Of a stretch of DNA of 10,298 nucleotides, positions 1 through 6,549 are shown one piece after another (position 1 is the stretch's first letter; each line of letters starts with the position of its first letter). The notes beneath the pieces were generated by a model. It did no database searches and had not been told where the DNA came from. It was given only the letters and a program-made list of their open reading frames with translations. The stretch is from Kiritimatiellia bacterium (lineage in GTDB: Bacteria > Verrucomicrobiota > Kiritimatiellia > RFP12 > UBA1067), in the NCBI GenBank assembly GCA_904502135.1, contig CAJGDE010000072.1, positions 1 through 10,298 of the forward strand, read 5' to 3'. Both the position numbers and the translations under genes were made by a program.

Positions 1-34
1 CCTGTCTAAAAAACTTACCGCGTCGCATCTCAGT

Positions 35-139
35 TTAAGACAAATCCACTCCTTCACGCAGAAAGGCGTGCGACTCGGTGTCTTCGACCACTAGCGCGAC
101 CATTGCCGCGCATCTTAGCACCACCATCAGTTTTTTCAT
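35..139 (-). CDS. 34-residue ORF with signal-peptide-like start; possible remnant of a truncated secreted protein
   Basis: The frame opens with MKKLMVVL, continues with a hydrophobic stretch to about residue 18, and then ends after a short polar tail (EDTESHAFLREGVDLS). An AAGGA Shine-Dalgarno-like sequence lies 8 nt before the ATG, which supports this start. An in-frame ATG 17 codons upstream (position 190) would give 51 residues with a basic N-terminus. The start resembles an export signal, but almost no mature protein follows. It may be a micro-peptide, or the surviving 5' end of a secreted-protein gene cut by a deletion or frameshift. I do not recognise the family. The opposite strand is also open across 2-94, so the coding strand is not certain. 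Positions 55-70 also form a small hairpin (CACGC/GCGTG), so a structured RNA is another possibility. Confidence 0.33.
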   Translation of the reverse strand: MKKLMVVLRCAAMVALVVEDTESHAFLREGVDLS

Positions 140-186
140 CTTCAGTTTCCTTTTCTTGCGTTCTTTGCGCCAGATGCTCAACGGAG

Positions 187-261
187 TCATCTCTGCCCGA
201 GATTGATAACAACAATTTCGGGAATGCGTTTCATCATCGTCGCTATCGTTGCCAATTTCAT
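187..261 (-). CDS. 24-residue ORF beginning directly after a -10 element; candidate leaderless leader peptide
   Basis: The frame starts with MKLATIATMMKR and ends in a TGA that overlaps the ATG at position 190 as ATGA. That second ATG is in frame with the signal-peptide-like ORF downstream. The start codon is 6 nt past a TATAAT, so a transcript beginning at the usual distance would begin at or next to this ATG. There is no Shine-Dalgarno sequence. The case rests only on position and the ATGA junction. The frame is short enough to occur by chance, and the stretch could equally be an untranslated leader. Confidence 0.2.
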   Translation of the reverse strand: MKLATIATMMKRIPEIVVINLGQR

Positions 262-267
262 TCCAAC

Positions 268-278
268 ATTATACCAAA
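268..278 (-). promoter_or_regulatory. extended -10 promoter element, leftward
   Basis: Read on the minus strand this is TTTGGTATAAT: a perfect TATAAT preceded by TGG, the extended -10 form that can work without a good -35. No TTGACA-like -35 is visible at the expected distance. The identical 11-mer stands in front of cysS (7920-7930). It points toward the short ORFs at 187-261 and 35-139 and is divergent from the HIT-gene promoter about 70 bp away. Confidence 0.5.
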
Positions 279-341
279 TCCGCGGCAAATGCGCCGCAGA
301 ATATGGTATCTGGAATATCCTCTCGTTCGGGGGCGTGAAAA

Positions 342-352
342 TTTGATATAAT
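342..352 (+). promoter_or_regulatory. extended -10 promoter of the HIT-rsmB operon, predicting a leaderless mRNA
   Basis: The sequence TTTGATATAAT contains a perfect TATAAT (347-352) with an upstream TGA matching the extended -10 (TGn). Only 7 nt separate it from the ATG at 360, so the transcription start should fall at about 359-360, on the start codon itself. No Shine-Dalgarno sequence precedes the gene and no clear -35 is visible, which fits both an extended -10 promoter and leaderless translation. Confidence 0.6.
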
Positions 353-359
353 TTGCGCC

Positions 360-761
360 ATGAAAAACAATTGCGTATTCTGTGCGATAGCCGCCGGAGA
401 AATCCCTTCTTTCAAAGTGTATGAAGATGATGAATTTCTCGCATATCTCGACATCAACCCTTTCTCCGAGGGGCATATCCTCGTAATACCGAAAGAACAT
501 TACGAAAACCTTCTTGATGTCGATGAAGAAGTTTTGAAAAAACTCATAGTACGGGTAAAAAAGATCGCCCGTCGCGCCACAACAGCTCTTGATGCGGACG
601 GCTTCAACATTCTTCAGAACAACGGCGAGGCAGCTGGACAAACCGTCAAGCACATCCACTTTCACATCGTACCGCGCAAAAACGGCGAACGGCTCGTCTT
701 CGAAAACACTTCGGGCGACATGGAGAAACTCAAAGCTCTTGCTGAGCGTCTAAAATTCTAA
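360..761 (+). CDS. HIT family (histidine triad) nucleotide hydrolase, HinT-like
   Basis: This 133-residue cytoplasmic protein has the length and motifs of HinT/PKCI-type histidine-triad proteins, which hydrolyse nucleoside phosphoramidates and aminoacyl-adenylates. The triad HIHFHIV spans residues 98-104 (His98, His100, His102), with His100 the expected nucleophile by family knowledge. Cys5 and Cys8 (CVFC) with His47 and a triad histidine fit the zinc site found in many bacterial members. The GHILVIPKEH segment (38-47) and NNGEAAGQ (87-94) are also typical. The start is fixed by the adjacent -10 element and absence of an upstream in-frame alternative with a ribosome binding site. It is the first gene of a pair with rsmB, separated by 1 nt. 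A specific substrate cannot be read from the sequence. Confidence 0.93.
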   Translation: MKNNCVFCAIAAGEIPSFKVYEDDEFLAYLDINPFSEGHILVIPKEHYENLLDVDEEVLKKLIVRVKKIARRATTALDADGFNILQNNGEAAGQTVKHIHFHIVPRKNGERLVFENTSGDMEKLKALAERLKF

Positions 762-762
762 A

Positions 763-1917
763 ATGAACAATTCACGCAGAACCGCATCATTCATTTTTGC
801 GCGCTGGCTCGTTACCCGTGATTACCCCGCAGGTCTCTTGCCGGAAGGCTCTGAGCGCGCCTTTATCCAAGATCTCGTCTATACCGCGATAAGGCGATTC
901 CGTCCGCTTGGCTCTATCTTACGCATGCTTGTAAAGAAATGGCCCAAAGGCGAAATGGAAGCGCTCCTTTATATAGGAGCTGCCCAAATACTCTATATGC
1001 CGGATGTGCCCGATTTTGCCGCCGTCAACGAGACTGTCGAGGCCGCGAAAGAATGCCCCAACCCTTCAATCGCAAAAACCGTAAATGCCGTTCTGAGAAA
1101 CCTGATTAGAAGACGCGAAGAATTTGACGCTTATCTTCTAAACGCCTGCGTTGACGAACGCGAAAGCATGCCCTCCAATCTGTACCGCAGATGGGTAAAG
1201 CGCTTCGGCGCAGAAGACGCGCAGAAACTCGCACAGTGGCACAATGAACCTTCAGAAACGTTCCTTGCCTACCCGGATGGCCGATATGAAAAACTCGAAC
1301 GAGGAAAACGCGTCGATAACATTGACGGTTTTCAGCGCGGCGAGTTCATCGTGCAAGATCCCGCCACACGCCTTGCCGTAGATCTCATGAACGCGCAGAG
1401 CGGAGAAACCGTTCTTGACGCGTGCGCGGCGCCCGGCGGAAAAACGATTCAGCTTGCATGGCGCTCGGCTAAAGTGTGCGCATGCGAAATAAACCCGCGA
1501 CGCCGAAAAAAACTTATATCCAACCTTGACCGCACGAACCTCAAAGACAAGGTCGAAGTTATCGGATCGTTTGAAAATGAAACAAGACTCTTCAACAAGG
1601 TGCTTGTTGACGCGCCCTGCTCCAATACGGGAGTTTTGCGCCGAAAGCCCGACGCCAGATGGAATTGGAGCGAAGAGAAACTCAATGCGCTTATCTCGCT
1701 TCAGAAGGAAATTCTCGACAAAGCCTCGCGTCTGGTAAAACCCGGCGGGACATTGGTATATTCAACCTGCTCTAACGAAGAGGAGGAAAACGGATTACAG
1801 ATCGCGGACTTTCTGTCGCAGCACAAGGAATTTACTCTTGTGGAATCGCGAGAGTCTCTGCCGTTTGAAAGCGGCTATGACGGAGCCTTCGCAGCAGCGC
1901 TGAAGAAGGCCCCGTAA
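763..1917 (+). CDS. rsmB: 16S rRNA (cytosine-C5) methyltransferase, RsmB family
   Basis: This 384-residue protein has the two-part layout of RsmB (Sun/Fmu): an N-terminal NusB-like helical RNA-binding domain (about 1-125) and a C-terminal Rossmann methyltransferase domain (about 160-384). The S-adenosylmethionine loop DACAAPGGKT is at 219-228. The two cysteines of the m5C mechanism are present: Cys286 in DAPCSNTG and Cys336 in YSTCS. By family knowledge it methylates a cytosine of 16S rRNA (C967 in E. coli), though other m5C targets are possible for this subfamily. It is slightly shorter than E. coli RsmB (429). It starts 1 nt after the HIT gene stop (TAAAATG) with no strong Shine-Dalgarno, suggesting translational coupling. 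The usual partner fmt is not adjacent. Its stop lies 4 bp from the stop of the convergent reductase gene. Confidence 0.92.
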   Translation: MNNSRRTASFIFARWLVTRDYPAGLLPEGSERAFIQDLVYTAIRRFRPLGSILRMLVKKWPKGEMEALLYIGAAQILYMPDVPDFAAVNETVEAAKECPNPSIAKTVNAVLRNLIRRREEFDAYLLNACVDERESMPSNLYRRWVKRFGAEDAQKLAQWHNEPSETFLAYPDGRYEKLERGKRVDNIDGFQRGEFIVQDPATRLAVDLMNAQSGETVLDACAAPGGKTIQLAWRSAKVCACEINPRRRKKLISNLDRTNLKDKVEVIGSFENETRLFNKVLVDAPCSNTGVLRRKPDARWNWSEEKLNALISLQKEILDKASRLVKPGGTLVYSTCSNEEEENGLQIADFLSQHKEFTLVESRESLPFESGYDGAFAAALKKAP

Positions 1918-1921
1918 AAAA

Positions 1922-3058
1922 CTACTTGTCGTAATGACGGGCAATCGCCTCGTAACCCGCCATCATGTTTTCTGGCAGCTTTCCGAATTTCGCGTAGTAA
2001 TCGCATACGACCGGCAGACAGCGCGTCTTCCACTTCGCCAGCGTATTAAGCGCGATCGACTCAAGCTTATGATGCGCGAAAGGATTGGCGAAGCGTTCAA
2101 GCACCGATTTGGCATATTCCGTCTTTTCTTCATCGCTCAGATCGACGGTCGGATAAATCTCTTCAAAAACCACCTTTTTAACAAAGGCGTTGAAAGATTC
2201 ATCTTCAATGCACTGCGCAACTTCGGTAAAGCCCTTCTCAAGAGCATAATAAACCATCGTCGTGTGAGTCGCGTTCAAAAATCTCACTTTGCGCGTGCGG
2301 TACGGCTGCATATCGCGGGTATAAACGACATTGACACCTGAGGCCTTAAGCGGGAGTTCTTTTTCAAGGTCGAACCCTTCGGGCGTTTCGATAACGAAGA
2401 AATGGAACGGCTCGCCGCATACGAGCGTCTCGTCGCGCTCGCCTAACTCTTTGGCATAACGCTCGGCAGACTCTGAGTCCGGACGCCCGGCAACTATTCT
2501 GTCGACAAGCGTAGAGCAAAAAACACATTCATTCTCAATATACGACATAAGGGCTTTGTCGCCATGATCTTCGGCATATTTAAGAACGCACTCTTTGAGT
2601 TTATCTCCATTATGCTCTATAAGTTCACACGGAATAAACACAAGCCCCGGCAGAGAAGAGTCTAAACGCGCCTTCAAAAGACGCTCCACCTTCGCCGGAA
2701 ACGTGTTTTCGTTCGCCACATACTGAATCCCGGCCTCGGTCGTATTTGAAAAAACGAAGCGAAGGTCTTTCTCGCAGGCGTATTTCTCAAGATCGCTCCA
2801 AAGAGCCACACCTTTTACGCATTCGATCTTCTCGATCTCTTCGACCGTTTTACCGTCAATAACGCCTCTTAGACACGTATGATACATGCCGGAGCGCTCA
2901 TTAAGTATCTTTGAAGGCGCGGAAAGTTCATCGCCGATAGGCTGAATTATCTGCACGGCTCCGTCAAACGACATCTTATCGTTCATCTTCTGAACCATCC
3001 AGTCGACGAAACAACGAAGAAAATTACCTTCTCCGAACTGAAGTATTTTTGTTTTCAT
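1922..3058 (-). CDS. uxaB: tagaturonate reductase (altronate oxidoreductase) family, C-terminally short
   Basis: This NAD-dependent polyol dehydrogenase family enzyme is 378 residues long. UxaB interconverts D-tagaturonate and D-altronate in galacturonate catabolism. The N-terminal LQFGEGNFLRCFVDW (6-20) is the cofactor-binding motif and matches UxaB very closely. RFVFSNTTEAGI (100-111), the FIPCELIEHNG segment (141-151) and FCSTLVDRIV (180-189) are also UxaB-like. The family catalytic set K-x4-N-x2-H is intact (Lys257, Asn262, His265). Compared from memory with E. coli UxaB (483 residues), it lacks about 14 N-terminal residues and about 100 at the C-terminus, ending just after the LPARL-equivalent region. 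AAAGGA sits 7 nt before the ATG, 2 bp after the argS stop, so it is the last gene of the operon. No uxaA, uxaC or kdgK is present. The related mannonate oxidoreductase (UxuB) is the main alternative. Confidence 0.85.
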   Translation of the reverse strand: MKTKILQFGEGNFLRCFVDWMVQKMNDKMSFDGAVQIIQPIGDELSAPSKILNERSGMYHTCLRGVIDGKTVEEIEKIECVKGVALWSDLEKYACEKDLRFVFSNTTEAGIQYVANENTFPAKVERLLKARLDSSLPGLVFIPCELIEHNGDKLKECVLKYAEDHGDKALMSYIENECVFCSTLVDRIVAGRPDSESAERYAKELGERDETLVCGEPFHFFVIETPEGFDLEKELPLKASGVNVVYTRDMQPYRTRKVRFLNATHTTMVYYALEKGFTEVAQCIEDESFNAFVKKVVFEEIYPTVDLSDEEKTEYAKSVLERFANPFAHHKLESIALNTLAKWKTRCLPVVCDYYAKFGKLPENMMAGYEAIARHYDK

Positions 3059-3060
3059 GA

Positions 3061-4722
3061 TTAAATCCTTTCAGGCGTTTCAATGCCGAGAAGTTCAAGA
3101 CCGCGCTTAAGAACCCTGCCAAACAAAAGGCAAAGCTTAAGTCTTCTCGATCTCAAAGGCTCGTCGCTTTTCAGCACGGGCGAATTCTGATAGAAGCTGG
3201 AATAAAGCTGCGCCGTCTGGAAAAGATAATCCGCAAGGACGCTGGGCTTATAAGCTTCAGCTGCTCTTACAACAGCGCCAGGGAACTCAAGAAGCTGCAG
3301 CGCAAGGCGCTTTTCGCTCGGTGTTTCAGGCAAAATCTCGGTCGCTTCACAATCGAAATCCTGAGCTTTCGCAAGAAGCGATTGAACGCGGGCGTATGCG
3401 TACTGGAGATACGGGCCTGAATTACCCTCAAGCGCCAATGCCTTATCCCAGTTAAAGTCGATTGCCGTAGCCGGATCGTGAGAAAGGTCGGCATATTTCA
3501 CCGCGCCAAAACCGATAGCCTTGGCGAGATTCTCATCTCCTCCGCGATCTTTCACGATATCGTAGGAGCGCTTGACCGCCTCGGACAAAAGATCGTCAAG
3601 CTTGATCAAATTGCCCTCACGGGTTGAAATAGCCTTACCCTGATAAGACATAAGCCCGAACGGAACGTGCACGAGCTTTACATTATGCCCGAGCTTCGCG
3701 GCTATCGAGAAGAACTGTTTGAAATGAAGCTGCTGTCTATCGTCAGTGACATAGATAATGCGCTCTGGCGCATAATCCTTTACTCTGCTTTCTACGCAGG
3801 CCAAATCGCTTGTCGTGTAATTGTAACCGCCGTCAGATTTGCGCACGATGGCAACGGCCAGTTTCTCTTCTGAAAGATCGACGACAAGAGCCCCTTCGGA
3901 TTCTTTTGCAAGATCGGACGCAAGAAGCTTTTCAACTACCGCGGGCATCATTTCATTATAGTACGATTCACCCCTGTATGTGTCGAACTTAACTCCAAGC
4001 TGCGCATACATACGGTCAAACTCGGCTATTGAAATGTCGATAAACCGCTTCCACAATGAAAGATTGGCCTCGTCGCCCTGCTGGAGTTTTACAAGTTCCG
4101 CGCGGCAGCTGTCTTTCCAGGTTTCATCCTCCTTCGCCTTGGCGGCTGAAAGAACATAGCACTTTTCGAGATTTGCGACAGTCAGATTCTCTCTTTCCTC
4201 TTCGCTCAGACATTGGCGATAGCCCATAATAAGAATACCGAACTGAGTTCCCCAATCGCCAAGATGATTGTCGGCTATCACATCGTAGCCGAGCGCACGA
4301 AAGATTCTGTCTATGGCGTTGCCGATAACGGTCGAGCGGATGTGCCCGATATGCATCTGCTTGGCGGCGTTTGGCGAAGAGTAATCTATAACGATCTTTT
4401 TGCCTTCCCCCGTCTGAGGAACAGCAAGATTCTTATCGTCGTAAATCCGCTTAAGTTCACCTGAAAGCCACTCTGTGCCGACCGTCAGGTTAAGAAACCC
4501 GGGCCCTGCTATTTCGACCTTTATCGACGAATCGATATTCTCCGCCACTTTAGCGGCGGCATCGCGAGGTTTCATCGAAAACTTTTTCGCTATTTTAAGA
4601 GCATCGTTGCACTGATAATCGCCAAATTTCGGGTCGGTGGCCGGAACTACTCTCACAAACGAGAAATCTTCCCCGGGAAACGCCGCCTCGAAAGCAGATC
4701 TGATTTTTGATGAAAGATCCAT
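3061..4722 (-). CDS. argS: arginine--tRNA ligase
   Basis: This 553-residue class I aminoacyl-tRNA synthetase charges tRNA-Arg. It has the ArgS N-terminal add-1 domain (about 1-85, with FGDYQCNDAL at 33-42). The HIGH motif is at 124-127 in SSPNAAKQMHIGHIRS, followed by the diagnostic GDWGTQFG (155-162). STREGN (366-371) replaces KMSK, as in many ArgS. A DALR anticodon-binding domain fills the C-terminus (about 430-553), ending GIETPERI, a typical ArgS ending. The length is normal and the protein looks complete. An AAGGA lies 11 nt before the ATG, a slightly long spacing. The serine hydrolase gene ends 19 bp upstream and the reductase starts 2 bp downstream, so it is co-transcribed in the middle of a mixed operon led by cysS. 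Confidence 0.97.
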   Translation of the reverse strand: MDLSSKIRSAFEAAFPGEDFSFVRVVPATDPKFGDYQCNDALKIAKKFSMKPRDAAAKVAENIDSSIKVEIAGPGFLNLTVGTEWLSGELKRIYDDKNLAVPQTGEGKKIVIDYSSPNAAKQMHIGHIRSTVIGNAIDRIFRALGYDVIADNHLGDWGTQFGILIMGYRQCLSEEERENLTVANLEKCYVLSAAKAKEDETWKDSCRAELVKLQQGDEANLSLWKRFIDISIAEFDRMYAQLGVKFDTYRGESYYNEMMPAVVEKLLASDLAKESEGALVVDLSEEKLAVAIVRKSDGGYNYTTSDLACVESRVKDYAPERIIYVTDDRQQLHFKQFFSIAAKLGHNVKLVHVPFGLMSYQGKAISTREGNLIKLDDLLSEAVKRSYDIVKDRGGDENLAKAIGFGAVKYADLSHDPATAIDFNWDKALALEGNSGPYLQYAYARVQSLLAKAQDFDCEATEILPETPSEKRLALQLLEFPGAVVRAAEAYKPSVLADYLFQTAQLYSSFYQNSPVLKSDEPLRSRRLKLCLLFGRVLKRGLELLGIETPERI

Positions 4723-4741
4723 AACGAATACAATCCTTATT

Positions 4742-6247
4742 TTATTTTACCTGTCTTGTCGCGGAAAGTTTCGTACCGTACATTCCGCTTAACTTGCCGT
4801 CAAGAACGAGTGAAGAATTTTTTTCAGCTACCGTAAGATCGAGACAAAGCGTCGCATCAATGAAAAGCATACGGAATTTCAGCTCACCTTTCGAGTCAAC
4901 GGCCAAAGCTGACGCAACGCTCTGATCTAAAATGGCAAGCCCGATCGACTCGTAATTTTCCGGGTCGATTTTAAGCTTTCCGCGTTTCCATTCTTTAACC
5001 CCGACAGGAACCTTCCACTCGCCCGCACGAGCCTTAAGAGAACATGTGAGCGCGCCGTTTTCAAGATTGAAGCAAATCGACTCAAACCCACGGCTGTTCT
5101 TTTCGAATTCGTATTTACCCAAAAACTTTTCGATTCCGTCAAGCGAACCTTCAGGCGTTTTCAGCATAAGGTTTCTGCAGCGCCGTGAAAGCTTATCGGA
5201 CAAAGCTTTATTTTCAGCAAAAGTACCCTTCTTCATCGCGGGCAGAAGATGCTTCCAGACAAGCTCAAGCTCTTTAACCATATCAGGCAACGAAGCGTTA
5301 ATCGAAACGACCGCATCCTGATCGGGCATCACTATCGTAAACTGGCCATAGGCGCCGTCTGCACGGTAGGCATTGTAACGGCAGCGCCAGAACTGAAAGC
5401 CGTAGCCTTGATACCAATCGCTATCCGATTCAACGACATCGCCCCAACCGCTCGCCGTCTGCTTGGAAGTGGCAAGTCTCACCCAGTCTGACGATATTAT
5501 CTGGCGGCCCTTCCAAACGCCTTCATTGAGATAGAGCTGCCCGAATTTGGAAATATCACGCGTGGTCATGTGCATACCCCAGCCGCCGCAAGCAATACCC
5601 TCCGGAGAGCAGGTCGTCCAGGCGTTACGTATCCCAAGAGGCTTAAAAAGCTTTTCCTCAAGATAATCCATCGTCTTCATCTGCGACTTTTTCTGCACTA
5701 TCGCCGAAAGAAGAAATGTCGCGTCTGAATCATATTTAAAACGCGTTCCGGGATCTACCAGAAACTCTTTCGCAAGAGCGGTCTTCACCCAGCTTTTATT
5801 TGTTTTAAGCTGATGGTCTTTCGTCCCCATGTTCATCGTAAGAAGATCTCTTACCCTGAGAGATTTCAATCTGTCGCTTTTCTCGGCCGGCAGATCATAA
5901 GGAAAGATATCTACGACCCTCTCGTCAAGATCGAGTTTTTTCTCGTCGACCAAAAGACCTATGGCTGTAGAGATGAAGCTTTTTGTATGCGAATAAAGAA
6001 TATGCGGCTCGTTGAGTGTGTCAAAGGGCTTCCAGCTGCCCTCTGCGATGACCTTGCCGTGACGGCGGATGACAAAGCCGTGCACAGCGTCGAATTCTTT
6101 TTCGCAGGCGTCTATCCAGTCGAGAATCCCCTGAGAGGAGACACCTTGCGATTCCGGAGTGACGGAGCATGAACAATCTTCACCTGAAGCAAAAATCAAA
6201 CCGCAGCAAAAAGTCGCTGCAAAAAAGAACAGTGCTTTGGATTTCAT
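4742..6247 (-). CDS. secreted serine hydrolase of the beta-lactamase / class C penicillin-binding protein family
   Basis: This 501-residue protein has a Sec-type signal peptide (charged MKSK, hydrophobic core to about residue 20), giving a periplasmic or surface location. The fold has the family nucleophile motif SxxK at S86-H-T-K89 (in YSHTKSF), a YxS/N-type second motif at Tyr172-Asp-Ser, and a GAYGQF segment (299-303) in the place of the third box. This pattern fits esterase-like or peptidase-like members (COG1680 type) better than true antibiotic-hydrolysing enzymes. A further region of about 150 residues (350-501) follows the catalytic domain and is unassigned. The mature N-terminus is Cys-rich (DCSCS, 24-28) but lacks a proper lipobox. 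AAGGAG stands 9 nt before the ATG, which overlaps the trxA stop as ATGA, so translation is probably coupled. Substrate is unknown. Confidence 0.88.
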   Translation of the reverse strand: MKSKALFFFAATFCCGLIFASGEDCSCSVTPESQGVSSQGILDWIDACEKEFDAVHGFVIRRHGKVIAEGSWKPFDTLNEPHILYSHTKSFISTAIGLLVDEKKLDLDERVVDIFPYDLPAEKSDRLKSLRVRDLLTMNMGTKDHQLKTNKSWVKTALAKEFLVDPGTRFKYDSDATFLLSAIVQKKSQMKTMDYLEEKLFKPLGIRNAWTTCSPEGIACGGWGMHMTTRDISKFGQLYLNEGVWKGRQIISSDWVRLATSKQTASGWGDVVESDSDWYQGYGFQFWRCRYNAYRADGAYGQFTIVMPDQDAVVSINASLPDMVKELELVWKHLLPAMKKGTFAENKALSDKLSRRCRNLMLKTPEGSLDGIEKFLGKYEFEKNSRGFESICFNLENGALTCSLKARAGEWKVPVGVKEWKRGKLKIDPENYESIGLAILDQSVASALAVDSKGELKFRMLFIDATLCLDLTVAEKNSSLVLDGKLSGMYGTKLSATRQVK

Positions 6248-6549
6248 GCAAAAGAGCTCCTTATCACTTTAGCGTCGGTCACACCGATAAATTCACCGCA
6301 TTTGACGCCGTTTTTGTAACAGAAAAGCGCGGGTATCGACATAACGCCGAATTTGGCGGCCAGTTCTGGCGCTTCATCGACATTCACTTTCACGACTTTC
6401 AGCTGTGGCATCTGCACCTCAAGTTCAGATTCTATGATCTTTCCCATCATAAGGCACGGCCCGCACCATGTCGCCCAAAAGTCGACAAGTGCTTCACCGG
6501 TTTTTACGGCCTCTTCAAGTTCTGCGGCCGTTTTTACTTCTTTGTGCAT
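6244..6549 (-). CDS. trxA: thioredoxin
   Basis: This 101-residue cytoplasmic thioredoxin carries the redox motif WCGPC at 28-32 (DFWATWCGPC) and the cis-proline loop MSIP at 70-73. The NVDEAPELAAKFGV stretch is typical of the family, and the length is that of a single-domain thioredoxin. It reduces protein disulfides and is recycled by thioredoxin reductase, which is not in this window. I chose the ATG at 6549 because GAGGG lies 6 nt upstream; an earlier in-frame ATG (6582) would add 11 basic residues with no better site. The start lies inside the last codons of cysS (16 bp overlap) and the stop overlaps the hydrolase start (ATGA), so it is tightly embedded in the operon. No signal peptide, so it should not act directly on the exported hydrolase. 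Confidence 0.93.
   Translation of the reverse strand: MHKEVKTAAELEEAVKTGEALVDFWATWCGPCLMMGKIIESELEVQMPQLKVVKVNVDEAPELAAKFGVMSIPALFCYKNGVKCGEFIGVTDAKVIRSSFA

Noticed and set aside
2..94. Plus-strand frame open from the left edge, ending FDH then TAG; possible 3' end of a gene
   Set aside because: Only about 30 residues are visible, no family is recognised, and it overlaps the minus-strand ORF that has a promoter, ribosome binding site and signal-like start. It cannot be decided within this window.
258..665. 135-residue minus-strand frame opposite the HIT gene
   Set aside because: It lies antisense to a secure CDS with complete HIT motifs, shows no recognisable domain and has no support for its start.
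1860..1940. Terminator between the convergent rsmB and uxaB genes
   Set aside because: A GCCTTC/GAAGGC stem with a 14-nt loop lies in the rsmB end without a following T-run, and on the minus strand a T6 follows the uxaB stop but is preceded only by a 3-4 bp stem. Neither is convincing.
1934..2341. 135-residue plus-strand frame opposite uxaB
   Set aside because: Shadow of a well-supported gene; no domain, no promoter, basic composition typical of antisense frames.
3950..3965. TATAAT on the minus strand inside argS, with ATG shortly after
   Set aside because: It lies within conserved ArgS coding sequence, has no TGn extension like the other three promoters, and the downstream ATG is internal to the gene.
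4742..6247. Antibiotic-resistance beta-lactamase
   Set aside because: SxxK is present, but the second and third motifs and the extra C-terminal region resemble the broad esterase/peptidase-like group rather than AmpC; the operon context gives no resistance link.
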